Shown: positions 6,941 through 18,932 of the stretch, piece after piece
Numbering within the stretch: the stretch's first letter is position 1
Layout of the letters: each line of letters starts with the position of its first letter
Origin: DATLHO01 sp035539855
GTDB lineage: Bacteria > Bacteroidota > Ignavibacteria > OLB7
NCBI GenBank assembly: GCA_035539855.1
Contig: DATLHO010000321.1
Location: forward strand, 1-40,669
Length of the DNA stretch: 40,669 nucleotides
Direction: 5' to 3'
Translations under genes and position numbers: made by a program
The notes under the pieces: model-generated
Told to the model about the DNA's origin: nothing
Database searches by the model: none
Seen by the model: only the letters and a program-made list of their open reading frames with translations

Positions 6941-8035
6941 CTACTTCGGAGACTTCTCGAGGAGCTTATCAAAATTAAAGGCCAGTCCAAGACGATGGAC
7001 CTGGCCAAGCTGCGTGTCGCTCGAAGCAAGATACGCATAATCGACATCGAAGAAATTGAAGTCGACTCCGGCGCCGAGCGTCACCGTCGCGTCGTTGAGT
7101 CCCGCGCGAAAGCTGAACTGGCGCTTGTACTTCAGCTCGGCGCCGAAGCTCAGAGCGTCGGCGTCGCGCGTCGAGTAATCCATGCTCATCGTCAGCCGGC
7201 TGTCGATCGCCGTCAGCGGCTGCACCAGCGCCGCGCCGAATGCCTCCGACGCGCCCACAGACTCGACGCGCTGCGACTGGCTCCACGTCAGGCGCGTGCC
7301 GCCGATGTCCTTGACCGTTGCGGCGAGCGTGACCTCGGGCCAGTGCTCCGAGAAGAAGAAGTCCTTGAGGTTCATCCGCAGTATCGCCCCGGCATCGATG
7401 CCGATGCCGGTCGCCTCGGTGTCGTAGAGGCTCTGGCGCAATAGCTTGATGTTGACGCCGACGGGAATCTCGATCGGCAGCTTGAAGTAGCTCCAGCCGA
7501 GGTCGAGCTCGACCTTGTTGTTGCGCGCGAACGAGATGAGGAACGCATCCTCGACGTCGGAGAAGGTCTCCCCTCCCTGCGACTCCTTGACGAGCCGGTA
7601 GCGCTGTTCGAGCGACGTGTACTCGCGCAGGTCGGCGTGCAGCGGGATGTCGTTGATCGCAAGGCGGATCCAGTTCGCCGACACGCCGATGTCGCCGATC
7701 GGCATCGTCCAGCCGGCGAAATAGAAGTTCGCGCCGGGCGATCCGATCGAGCCGTACTGCGAGGAGTACATCGCCGACAGGAGCTTGTTCCGCACCAGCG
7801 AGACGCCGGCGGGGTTCCAGTAGAACGCGGTGCCGTCGTCGGCGACGGCCGTGAACGCGCCGCCGAGACCGAGCGCCTTGCCGCCGATGGGGATCTCCAG
7901 GAACGACGCCGCGTACGGCGTGCCCTGCGCGCGCGCCGCGGGCGCCGACGCGAGCACCGCGAACGTGAGCGCCGCGAGTGCGAGCGTCGTAAGGAGCGCG
8001 CCCGATAGGCCGCGGCGAGTGCGAGTGCGCATCAT
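6941..8035 (-). CDS. porV: PorV/PorQ-family outer-membrane beta-barrel protein (T9SS)
   Basis: A 364-residue protein with a signal peptide to about residue 36 (APAARAQ). The mature N-terminus, LEIPIGGKALGLGGAFTAVA followed by DDGTAFYWNPAG, is the signature of the UPF0164/PorV-PorQ family of FadL-like 14-strand barrels. The protein ends with amphipathic strands and LGLAFNFDKLLEK. In the type IX secretion system PorV carries cargo from the translocon to the PorU sortase. Its ATGATG start overlaps the stop of the PorU gene, matching the porU-porV adjacency known in Porphyromonas. Whether it is PorV or another member of the family cannot be settled by eye, but context favours PorV. Confidence 0.86.
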   Translation of the reverse strand: MMRTRTRRGLSGALLTTLALAALTFAVLASAPAARAQGTPYAASFLEIPIGGKALGLGGAFTAVADDGTAFYWNPAGVSLVRNKLLSAMYSSQYGSIGSPGANFYFAGWTMPIGDIGVSANWIRLAINDIPLHADLREYTSLEQRYRLVKESQGGETFSDVEDAFLISFARNNKVELDLGWSYFKLPIEIPVGVNIKLLRQSLYDTEATGIGIDAGAILRMNLKDFFFSEHWPEVTLAATVKDIGGTRLTWSQSQRVESVGASEAFGAALVQPLTAIDSRLTMSMDYSTRDADALSFGAELKYKRQFSFRAGLNDATVTLGAGVDFNFFDVDYAYLASSDTQLGQVHRLGLAFNFDKLLEKSPK

Positions 8036-11000
8036 CGAATCCTCGCCATGGTTCCGAGCTCCTCGATCTCACGGTCCTCGGTGCTGACGCGCAGCCGATA
8101 GAAGTAGACGCCGTTGGCGACGTCGCGACCCTGATCGTCGCGACCATCCCACCACGCCTCGTGATAGCCGATCGACGTCGGCTCGCCGGTGCCGCCGCTG
8201 AAGAGTCCGACCGACTCCTTCGCCTCGCGGCTCGGGAACCGGAACGTGCGCACGAGTCGACCCGACGTCGAGAAGATCTTCAGCTCGACGTTGTCGACGA
8301 CGCTGGCGCCGCGGATCTCGTAGGCGAGAAACGTTTCGGAGGTGAAGGGATTCGGGAAGTTGCCGTAGAGCCGGACCGAGAGCTCGCCGTCGACCTCGAA
8401 CGTGGTGCACTCGCTGCGCACGTTGCCGGCGCGATCGGCGGCGGTGACGCAGAGCGAATGCGTGCCGCCGGCGACCGGCTTCTGCACGCGCACGCTGCCG
8501 CTCGAGGCCGTGATCGTCGAATCGAGCCACACGATGTCGCGTCCGAGCTCCAGCGGCTCGCCGTCGAGCGTCGCCGACAGACCGCGCGTATCGATGCCCG
8601 ACTCGTCGAAGAGCACCGCGCTGAAGCGCGCGTCCGCGGGCACGGCCGAGCTGTCGAGGTAGAACTGCCCTTCGACCGAGAAGCGGATGCGCGGGCCGAC
8701 GTTGTCGCTGACGCGCATCAGCGCGTAGACGCCGCCGGCGGACACCGTCGCGGTCGCGACCGCGGTGCCGGCCGACGTCGTGGTCGGCTCGACGATCCAC
8801 AGTCGTGTCGTCGAATCGTAGCGCACGATCCGCGCGTCGTCGGGAAGCGTCGCGAGGCCCGAGGCGGTCAGCGACAGCGTGACCGGCGTCGTCGCGTCAA
8901 TACCCCGCGGAATCAGGCGCACGACCGGAGCGCTCGTCGTCGGCGTTCCGATGGGAATCGCCGTCCAGCGCTGGGCCGAGACCGGCGCGATCGAATCGAG
9001 CATCGTCGCGACCGTGCCGTCGGCGCGCGCGTCGGCCGCCGCCATCGAGATCGCCAGGATGTCCGGCACGACATATTGCGCGGCGGTCGAGCCGTCGACG
9101 GTGAAGCCGACGCCGGAGCGAACCATCCCCGCCGACAGCGGCGTCGCGTGGTACGCCGTGTTGTTGTCGCGATAGCCGTCGACCCAGCGATCGCTGCCGT
9201 TGCGATCGAGGATCAGCCGCACGTTGCGTGCGAACGGCAGGCGCGGGCCGATGTCGACCGCGATCGTCGTGCTACCGGTGGCGGCGATCGTCACGAGGCC
9301 GGAGCCGAGCAGCGAGGGCAGTCCCGCCGAGTCGAACTCGATGCGCCACGGCACGTCGACCGCGGGGCGATCGCCCCAGTTGTACGCGGTCGCGAGCAGG
9401 CGCGGTCCGCTCGCGGTCGCGCCCATCGCAATCGTCGGGTTGATCGCCTGCCCGAGCACGAGGCGGGCGCGCGGTCCGTAGAGCGGCCGGGCCGAGTCGA
9501 TGGCGGTCGCGGCGAACGCCGCCGGGTCGGGGCCTCCTTCGACGACGAACGTCCGCATGAGCGGTCCGGCGGTCGTCGTGCCCGGCAGGCGCACGTCGAT
9601 GATCGAGCCGGGAGCGATCTGCGCCGCCGGGATCGGCGTCGTGCGGTAGAGCCGCGGACCGACCGAGGCGACCGCCGTCGCGACGGAGTCGAAGACGCTG
9701 CCGCCATCATTGCGCAGCGTGAGCTTCACCGAGTCGAGCGCCGTCGACGAGGAGTGCTCGATCTCGAAGACGGCGTCGTTGCCGACGACCAGCGGCTGAG
9801 CCGGGCGTACGATCGAGACCGATGAGCCGTCGGTCGGCACGCGCAGGGCGCCGGAGACGCTGCGTCCGCGGTCGTCGTTCGCGTAGACCCGGATGCCGAC
9901 GAACGGTTGTGCGTATCCGGCGGGCACGCTCGCCGAGAGCGAGACGGCATCGCCGGTGCGCCGCACGTCGACGGTTATGCCGTCGATGCGGGTTTCGGTC
10001 GTGTCGAACAGGTGCGCGACGACGCCGGTGGGAACGAACGGCAGTCGCGCGCTGGCTTCGAGCCGCGCGCCGCCGGCGATCGTCGCAACGTCGGCGACGA
10101 CCGCGACGGTATCGATTGCATACGGAGGCCGCAGCGACGGGTCGCCGAAGATCGCGTACATCGCAGCGACCGTCGGGACGTGATCGGGGAACGTCCGCAG
10201 GTGCGTGCCCACGTAGAGCGCCTTGCCCAGCGTGATGATCTCGCCGAAGGACAGCTCGCGGTAGCGCGGATTGTGCATCACCGAGTAGACCGCGTTCGTC
10301 AGCAGCCCGTTGTTGCGCAGCCAGCCGAAGCCGGGCGTGCCGAAGGCCTGGATCGCGCCGCCGCCCGGAGCGATCATCAGCCGGCCGAGCAATCCCCCCG
10401 CCACGTCGTACGCGCCGGTGAAGCAGGTCATGCTGAGCACCGTGCCCATGCGCCCACGGTTGGTCAGCGACGCTGCGTTGGAGAGGTTGAGCTCCGCCGA
10501 TTCTTCCCACTGGCCACCGCCGCCGTGTCCCAGGTAGGTCACGACGCCGACGCCTTCGTTGAGCAGACCGAGGATGCTGCGGTTCTCGGAGTACTCGTAG
10601 CGCGTGCCCTCGAAGCTCTTCGACGCGATGAAGCGCTGCGGCTCGGAGACATGCCGGAAGTAGTCGTTGGTGACCTGCATGAGCTGCTGTCCCTGCAGCT
10701 CCTCCCACCCGCCGATATGCAGCGAGCGGTCGCGCCACTCTCCGTTGTCGGCGTTGCGCTGCTGGTCGATGAGCTTGTCGACGTAGGCCCCGATGTCGAG
10801 TGCTCCGGTGATCGGCACACGACCGACGGCGATCTCGGCGATGAGGTCGTCGGTGACGGTCGTGCGGATACCCTCGAGCAGGTTCGTGCGGACCGGCGCC
10901 TCGCCGTCGACGCAGCCGAGCAGGTAGTCGCACTCGGTCGCGCCGTAGAGCACCGTCTGCAGCATGATCGTCGGGACGTAGCTGCGCTCGCTCATGAGCT

Positions 11001-13209
11001 CGCGCCGCGACTCGTCGATCCAGGTGAGCTTCCCGGGAGCGATCGGTCGGCCCGAGCCGAAGATCAGCGCGAAGCGCGGCGGCGTCGACCACGTGCGCCA
11101 CGCGTGCGCGAGGAACCTGCGGATCGCGAACGGCGAGACCACACCACCGTTGAGCTCGTCGTAGATGTCCGCGACGCGCACGAGCTTCGGTGTGAAGCCG
11201 GCCTCGCGCTTGTGCGCCATGAAGCGCCGCAGCGGATTGCGCTCGTCGTCGATCGTCGCCAGGTCGCTGTTGACCTCGTCGACGAGAATGACGTAGTCGG
11301 CGGAGCTGGAGCTCGACAGCAGATCCGACGGTGTGTCGCGCAGGATCGTCGGCCGGAGGACGTTCGCCTCGGTCGTCGCGTAGAAGCGCTCGGCCTCGGA
11401 GGCGACGTAGAGCTGGAACTGGACGTCGTACGACGTGTCGGACTCGGTCGTGCGGCCGGCGACGATGGCGACGTTCGAGACACGCGAGATGCCGCGCCGA
11501 TAGACCCTGATCTGCGGCGACGTGAAGCCGCGCACGCGGAACGTCGCGTAGCGGGCTCCGAACTGCGGTGGCGCCGCGAAGTCGATGGAGTCGTCGTTGG
11601 CGCGGTAGAGACGCGGATAGGTGATGTCGACCCAGTTGAGATACGAGTCGGAGAGCTCGTCGCGTCCCGACCCACGGCGGTTGGCCAGGGCGATGACGTT
11701 CTGCTGGTCGGTGCGAAGCTTTCCCGCCGTCAATGGCTCGGCGATGTTGTCGCGATTGTTGAGCATCGCCAATCCGACCGACGGGACCTGCGCGGTGATC
11801 GTGCGGAAGCCGTCAACGTATAGCTCGACGCCGTGAGTCGCTTCGACCGCGTCGAGGCGCTCGCTGTTGCGAAGCGAGCTGCGGATCGCCGTGCGCACCT
11901 CGACCGGCCGCTGCGACAGGACGTTCGGATGCGGCAGCACCACCGGGAAGGTCTTCATCTCGTTCGGCGGCACTCTCCCCCACATCCTGCGGTCGAAACG
12001 GTCGCTGAGCGTATTGAGCTCGACGTTCGCGAGCAGCACGTCGATCTCGTCCTTCTCCAGGTGCACCGTCGACAGAAAGGACGAGCCGCTGCCGGTCAGG
12101 TCTCCCGCCGGATCGATGCGTTCCGACTGCACGACTCCGGACTCCTCGACGATGCGCTTGCCGAGCCCTCCTCCCCACGTCAGGAAGTACACGGAGTTCT
12201 TCGCGTACGGATCGAAGTACACGTCGCTGCCGTGATCGAGCCGGCGGGCTCGCCGTCGCTCGCCGAAGAACTCGACGTACTCGCGGTTGAACTCGTCGGC
12301 GTCGATGCGATGGTTGCCGCGATCGACGACGAGCAGCGGCTGTTCGATGCCGTCGGCGTAGAGCTTGATCGTGCGCGCGTCGATCGCGTCGATCGGGATG
12401 CCGGCGTCGCGCAGCATCTCGGGCGAGAGCCGGTAGACGCCGTCGCGGTCGGTGTAGATCTTGTATTCGAAGCCATCCGGAGCCGTCGTCGGCGACGAAG
12501 CGACCGAGAGCATCGAGGCACGGGCGTCCTTGGCCGGGCGCGTGCGGAAGGCCGGCGCGAGCGATGCGGCCGCGGAGCCATCGAGCGGCTCGCTCGCATC
12601 GATGCGCAGTCGGATGCGCCGCGCGGCCACGACGACGCCGCGAGCCGCATCGTAGCGGTAGGGCCGCATCGAGAGCACCGACACCGGACGATCACCGAGG
12701 CGTCCGGCGAGCTCGAGCGACGCCCAGCTCTCCGGTGAGACGCTCGACGGCATCGCGAGCAGGCGCAGAGCCATCGCGCGGTCGCGGGCGCTGTCGCCGG
12801 TCTGCGGCACGTCGACGAGCGACGACAGGTGAACGCCGGAGACGGACTGCTCGAGGGTTTCGACCGAGAGAATCTCGACGCGTGTCGCCGCAATACCGAG
12901 CTCGCGCGTGAACTCCGGCAGGTTGACGCCCGCGGCCGTGCCGCGCTGCATCCCCTCGACGCTCATCGTGATCGGTTCCCCGTCGAGCGACGCCGGCAGC
13001 GCCGGGAACTCCGCCTCGACGATCAATGAGCGCTCGCCGGAGACGGTCACGCTCAGCCGGGCGGACGGCGCGACGGCCGGCGACTGCGCGCCGAGCGGAT
13101 GCGCCAGGACGAGCACGGCGATCACCGTCGCGGCCCTCGTCGCCAGAGCGAGCGCCCGGGCGCTTCGCCGTGCGATCCGGCCGGTTATGTGCGTACGATG
13201 AGGAAGCAT
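8032..13209 (-). CDS. porU: PorU-type C25 (gingipain-family) cysteine peptidase, T9SS sortase
   Basis: A 1725-residue exported protein. A signal peptide covers residues 1-42 (ending HPLGAQ). The C25 peptidase spans about 637-1021, from DYVILVDEVNSDL to AIFGDPSLRPPY. The catalytic pair is His895 in YLGHGGGG and Cys929 in SMTCFTGAYD; the spacing of 34 is close to that in gingipain R. Roughly 600 residues of beta-rich repeats follow, then a FlgD-Ig-like/T9SS C-terminal domain from about 1613 (YGNFPNPFTSETFLAYEI to GVYFYRLRV). PorU cleaves the C-terminal signal of T9SS cargo and attaches it to anionic lipopolysaccharide. It is longer than Porphyromonas PorU (about 1150 residues). A secreted C25 protease is the alternative; the overlap with porV favours PorU. 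The start at 13209 is chosen for the signal peptide. Confidence 0.85.
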   Translation of the reverse strand: MLPHRTHITGRIARRSARALALATRAATVIAVLVLAHPLGAQSPAVAPSARLSVTVSGERSLIVEAEFPALPASLDGEPITMSVEGMQRGTAAGVNLPEFTRELGIAATRVEILSVETLEQSVSGVHLSSLVDVPQTGDSARDRAMALRLLAMPSSVSPESWASLELAGRLGDRPVSVLSMRPYRYDAARGVVVAARRIRLRIDASEPLDGSAAASLAPAFRTRPAKDARASMLSVASSPTTAPDGFEYKIYTDRDGVYRLSPEMLRDAGIPIDAIDARTIKLYADGIEQPLLVVDRGNHRIDADEFNREYVEFFGERRRARRLDHGSDVYFDPYAKNSVYFLTWGGGLGKRIVEESGVVQSERIDPAGDLTGSGSSFLSTVHLEKDEIDVLLANVELNTLSDRFDRRMWGRVPPNEMKTFPVVLPHPNVLSQRPVEVRTAIRSSLRNSERLDAVEATHGVELYVDGFRTITAQVPSVGLAMLNNRDNIAEPLTAGKLRTDQQNVIALANRRGSGRDELSDSYLNWVDITYPRLYRANDDSIDFAAPPQFGARYATFRVRGFTSPQIRVYRRGISRVSNVAIVAGRTTESDTSYDVQFQLYVASEAERFYATTEANVLRPTILRDTPSDLLSSSSSADYVILVDEVNSDLATIDDERNPLRRFMAHKREAGFTPKLVRVADIYDELNGGVVSPFAIRRFLAHAWRTWSTPPRFALIFGSGRPIAPGKLTWIDESRRELMSERSYVPTIMLQTVLYGATECDYLLGCVDGEAPVRTNLLEGIRTTVTDDLIAEIAVGRVPITGALDIGAYVDKLIDQQRNADNGEWRDRSLHIGGWEELQGQQLMQVTNDYFRHVSEPQRFIASKSFEGTRYEYSENRSILGLLNEGVGVVTYLGHGGGGQWEESAELNLSNAASLTNRGRMGTVLSMTCFTGAYDVAGGLLGRLMIAPGGGAIQAFGTPGFGWLRNNGLLTNAVYSVMHNPRYRELSFGEIITLGKALYVGTHLRTFPDHVPTVAAMYAIFGDPSLRPPYAIDTVAVVADVATIAGGARLEASARLPFVPTGVVAHLFDTTETRIDGITVDVRRTGDAVSLSASVPAGYAQPFVGIRVYANDDRGRSVSGALRVPTDGSSVSIVRPAQPLVVGNDAVFEIEHSSSTALDSVKLTLRNDGGSVFDSVATAVASVGPRLYRTTPIPAAQIAPGSIIDVRLPGTTTAGPLMRTFVVEGGPDPAAFAATAIDSARPLYGPRARLVLGQAINPTIAMGATASGPRLLATAYNWGDRPAVDVPWRIEFDSAGLPSLLGSGLVTIAATGSTTIAVDIGPRLPFARNVRLILDRNGSDRWVDGYRDNNTAYHATPLSAGMVRSGVGFTVDGSTAAQYVVPDILAISMAAADARADGTVATMLDSIAPVSAQRWTAIPIGTPTTSAPVVRLIPRGIDATTPVTLSLTASGLATLPDDARIVRYDSTTRLWIVEPTTTSAGTAVATATVSAGGVYALMRVSDNVGPRIRFSVEGQFYLDSSAVPADARFSAVLFDESGIDTRGLSATLDGEPLELGRDIVWLDSTITASSGSVRVQKPVAGGTHSLCVTAADRAGNVRSECTTFEVDGELSVRLYGNFPNPFTSETFLAYEIRGASVVDNVELKIFSTSGRLVRTFRFPSREAKESVGLFSGGTGEPTSIGYHEAWWDGRDDQGRDVANGVYFYRLRVSTEDREIEELGTMARIR

Positions 13210-13333
13210 GCTCGAGTGTCGGGTGACATCCGCGCTCTGGACGCGCGGTGATGCCGAACAGGTAGGGGATGAAGGCGCTACGAGGCTGATGGCCGACCAC
13301 GGGACGTGATCGACCGGCGGGGATCGACCGACA

Positions 13334-13373
13334 GCGCCGGACCGCCGCGGATCGCTCCGCATCGGTCCGGCGC
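13334..13373 (-). terminator. Long stem-loop downstream of secA
   Basis: Perfect 11-bp arms GCGCCGGACCG (13334-13344) and CGGTCCGGCGC (13363-13373) enclose a second perfect stem GCGGA-TCGC-TCCGC after a 2x2 internal loop. It starts 22 bases past the secA stop and lies 125 bases before the porU start on the minus strand. There is no U-tract, so it is either a terminator of a non-canonical kind or an attenuator between secA and the porU operon. Confidence 0.6.
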
Positions 13374-13395
13374 GTGCTTCATCGCACGGCGCGGA

Positions 13396-16545
<3,150 letters not shown>

Positions 16546-16857
16546 AGATGAGAATGAATGCGTACCTGGCGTTGGAGCAAATGCAAGAATCGTCAATATA
16601 CCCAAGGCCCCATGGCTTGGCAATGACAGGGGGTCGCGTCGCGGGGCCGTGACGAGACCCGGGCAGCCGCTGTTTCATGGCGCGGACGCCCATTCCACCG
16701 GATGCTGCGCCGCATTACAATTCGCCACCGATTGCGGGCGCCCCGCGGGCGCGACCCAGGCATTCGGCGGCCCGTGCGGCCGTCAATGGGATGATGACGG
16801 GCCGGGTCGGCCCGCCATGTATATTTGCTCCTTACTTCCAATCGAAGCAACCCACAG
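16546..16857. promoter_or_regulatory. 312-bp divergent intergenic region between secA and recR
   Basis: No gene was recognised here. The region has an AT-richer stretch at the secA end, an interrupted palindrome (CCAAGGCC-CCAT-GGCTTGG, about 16601-16619), a 6-bp GC hairpin GCGCCC-CGC-GGGCGC near 16740-16755, and at the recR end an exact TAnnTTTG box. A similar ATTTGCTCC string occurs in the leaders of both secA (minus strand, near 16574-16582) and recR (16823-16831). It does not resemble an SRP RNA or a tRNA. Confidence 0.6.
16820..16827 (+). promoter_or_regulatory. -7 promoter element TATATTTG for the recR operon
   Basis: TATATTTG matches the Bacteroidetes-type -7 consensus TAnnTTTG exactly. 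It lies 30 bases before the recR ATG, leaving room for a short leader. I saw no convincing -33 TTG-type element at the expected distance, so the call rests on the -7 box and position. Confidence 0.5.
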
Positions 16858-17454
16858 ATGCTGTATACATCGGAATCGCTCGAGGCGGTCATCGAGCACA
16901 TGAGCCGCATGCCGACGATCGGTCGCAAGACCGCTCAGCGCATCGCGCTGTTCCTGCTGAAGCAGCCGCGCGAGGAGGTCGTCGCCATGGCCCGCGCGCT
17001 CGTCGCGATGAAGGACAAGGTGCAGTACTGCTCGAGCTGCCAGAACATCACCGAATCGGATCCGTGCCCGATCTGCGTCTCGCCAAAGCGCGAGCGTGGC
17101 ACGATCTGCGTCGTCGAGGAGCCGAGCGACGTGATGGCCGTCGAGAAGACCAACGACTTCCATGGACTCTACCACGTGCTCGGCGGCGTGATCAATCCGC
17201 TCGACGGCATCGGACCCGAGGAGCTGAAGATCCGTGAGCTCATCGCCCGCGTGCAGGACGGCGTGCAGGAGGTGATCCTCGCGCTCAACCCCAGCGTCGA
17301 AGGCGAGATGACGACGCTGTACCTGGCCAAGGCGATGAAGCACTTCGACGTCAAGGTCACGCGCATTGCCCGCGGCATTCCGATCGGCAGCGCGCTCGAG
17401 TTCATCGACGAGGCGACGATCTCGCGCGCCCTCGAGGGCCGCGTCGATGTCTGA
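16858..17454 (+). CDS. recR: Recombination mediator protein RecR
   Basis: RecR acts with RecF/RecO to load RecA on gapped single-stranded DNA. The 198-residue length is typical. Visible are the helix-hairpin-helix region MSRMPTIGRKTAQRIALFLL, a four-cysteine zinc finger (CSSCQNITESDPCPIC), the Toprim domain starting ICVVEEPSDVMAVEK with the conserved glutamate, the YHVLGGVINPLDGIGPEEL block, and the C-terminal TRIARGIPIGSALEFID. The ATG at 16858 gives the standard N-terminus LYTSESLEAVIEHM. It is followed with an 8-base overlap by a methyltransferase gene, and probably heads a long plus-strand transcript. Confidence 0.97.
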   Translation: MLYTSESLEAVIEHMSRMPTIGRKTAQRIALFLLKQPREEVVAMARALVAMKDKVQYCSSCQNITESDPCPICVSPKRERGTICVVEEPSDVMAVEKTNDFHGLYHVLGGVINPLDGIGPEELKIRELIARVQDGVQEVILALNPSVEGEMTTLYLAKAMKHFDVKVTRIARGIPIGSALEFIDEATISRALEGRVDV

Positions 17455-18256
17455 GCCCCCAACGCCCGGGCACGGCAGTGTCCCCCGCGATGCGGACTGG
17501 TTCGAGGACTGGTTTGCCAGCGAGTTCTATCTGAAGCTCTACAGCCACCGCGATCACGACGAGGCCGAGGCCTGCATCGATCTGATCCTTCGCTCGACCG
17601 GACTCGACGCCGAGCCGCGGGGACTGCGGCGCGCGCTCGACCTCGCGAGCGGACCCGGACGGCACGCGATCTCGCTCGCGCGCCGCGGCTTCGACGTCAC
17701 CGCGGTCGATCTCTCCCCCACGCTGTTGCGACACGCGCGCAGTGAGGCCGAGGCCGCGGGCGTCACGATCGAGTTCATCGAGTCGGACATGCGCGCGATC
17801 GAGTTCGCCGGCGCGTTCGACCTGGGCGTACAGTTGTTCACCAGCTTCGGATACTTCGACGACGAAGCCGACGACCGGCTCGTGCTGCGGCACATGCGCC
17901 TGTCACTCCGCGACGGCGGCCACTACGCGCTCGATCTCATCAACGAGGAGTATCTGCGGCACAACCTCGTGCCGCAGTCGACGCGCTCGATCGACGGCAT
18001 CATCGCGCTCGAGGAACGATGGATCGGCGACGGCCGCATCAACAAGCGCATCACGATTCCAACCGGATCGAGCGGCGAGGACGAGGCCGGCCCGCTGCGC
18101 TTCAGTGAATCGGTGCGGCTGTTTTCCGCCCCGACGATCGAGAGGATGCTGCTCGATGCGGACCTGACACCGGCGCACTGGTTCGGCGACTACGACGGCT
18201 CGCCCTACGACGCGACCGCCTCGAAGCGCATGATCGTCATCTGCAGAGCGGGGTGA
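17447..18256 (+). CDS. Class I SAM-dependent methyltransferase
   Basis: A 269-residue methyltransferase of the class I Rossmann fold. Motif I is LDLASGPGRHAISLARRGFD (from about residue 64), followed by the acidic VTAVDLS at the end of strand beta2, then IEFIESDMRAIEF and FTSFGYFDDEADDRLVLRHM. This arrangement fits the small-molecule Methyltransf_25/UbiE-like group; the substrate is not indicated. The ATG at 17447 overlaps the recR stop by eight bases (ATGTCTGA), so it is probably translated by coupling. Its stop overlaps the next start (GTGA). The frame open upstream of 17447 is a recR shadow. Confidence 0.85.
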   Translation: MSEPPTPGHGSVPRDADWFEDWFASEFYLKLYSHRDHDEAEACIDLILRSTGLDAEPRGLRRALDLASGPGRHAISLARRGFDVTAVDLSPTLLRHARSEAEAAGVTIEFIESDMRAIEFAGAFDLGVQLFTSFGYFDDEADDRLVLRHMRLSLRDGGHYALDLINEEYLRHNLVPQSTRSIDGIIALEERWIGDGRINKRITIPTGSSGEDEAGPLRFSESVRLFSAPTIERMLLDADLTPAHWFGDYDGSPYDATASKRMIVICRAG

Positions 18257-18930
18257 AGTTCATCACGGCGACCTCTATCTTCACGGCGATGAAGCGAATC
18301 GCCCGACCATCGACGCCCGTCGTGACGCGTGCCGCAGCCGCGGCGCGCCTCGGCGTCGTGCTCGGCCTCACGCTCGCGCTCGCCGGCTGCGGCATGTTCG
18401 CGACGCGCGATCCCGAGAACCCGATCAACGCGGGCTCGGGCTTCGAGCGGGCGACGACACCGTCGCTCGTGCTGCGCAACCTCGAGAGCGCCCTGAACTA
18501 CAGCAACGCGGGCGACTACCGCAAGTGCTTCGCGGACACCGCGCGCGGCCTGCGCCCGTACGCGTTCGTTCCGTCGGTCCAGGGGATGGCCGCCGCGCCG
18601 TCGGTCTTTCTCGACTGGAGCATCGACGACGAGGAGGAGTACCTGCGCAACATCTTCGCCGACCTGCGCGACGGATCCGTCGCGAGCGTCGTGTTCACTC
18701 CGTCGGAGGTCAGCGGCGTGCAGTTCGGCGACTCGGTGCGCTTCACCGCCGATTACGTCGTGCGCTTTCCGCATACGAGGCTCGGCGCCGAGGAGGAGGC
18801 CAGCGGATCGATGGAGCTCACCTTCCGGCAGTCGCAGCAGAACGAATGGTACATCGCGAGCTGGCGCGACATCTCGCGCGGCGACCGCCCGAGCTGGTCG
18901 CTGATCAAGGCTCGCTTCATCGACCGCTGA
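18253..18930 (+). CDS. NTF2-like-fold lipoprotein, first of a tandem paralogous pair
   Basis: A lipoprotein of 225 residues from the GTG at 18253, whose bases overlap the methyltransferase stop; an ATG at 18289 is an alternative start. A hydrophobic segment ends with the lipobox LALAGC. The mature part shows VLRNLESALNYSNAGDYRKCF, an acidic DDEEEYLRNIFADL, a FTADYVVRFPH strand, and a closing NEWYIASWRDIS. This order of helices followed by beta strands suggests an NTF2/SnoaL-like fold. The next gene carries the same landmarks in the same order, so the two are paralogues. Function unknown; outer-membrane or periplasmic location inferred from the lipobox. Confidence 0.78.
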   Translation: MKFITATSIFTAMKRIARPSTPVVTRAAAAARLGVVLGLTLALAGCGMFATRDPENPINAGSGFERATTPSLVLRNLESALNYSNAGDYRKCFADTARGLRPYAFVPSVQGMAAAPSVFLDWSIDDEEEYLRNIFADLRDGSVASVVFTPSEVSGVQFGDSVRFTADYVVRFPHTRLGAEEEASGSMELTFRQSQQNEWYIASWRDISRGDRPSWSLIKARFIDR

Positions 18931-18932
18931 TC

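Noticed and set aside
16546..16857. Possible SRP or other small RNA gene next to recR
   Set aside because: The conserved SRP tetraloop-helix 8 sequence is absent and no tRNA-like fold was found; the region is better read as divergent promoters.
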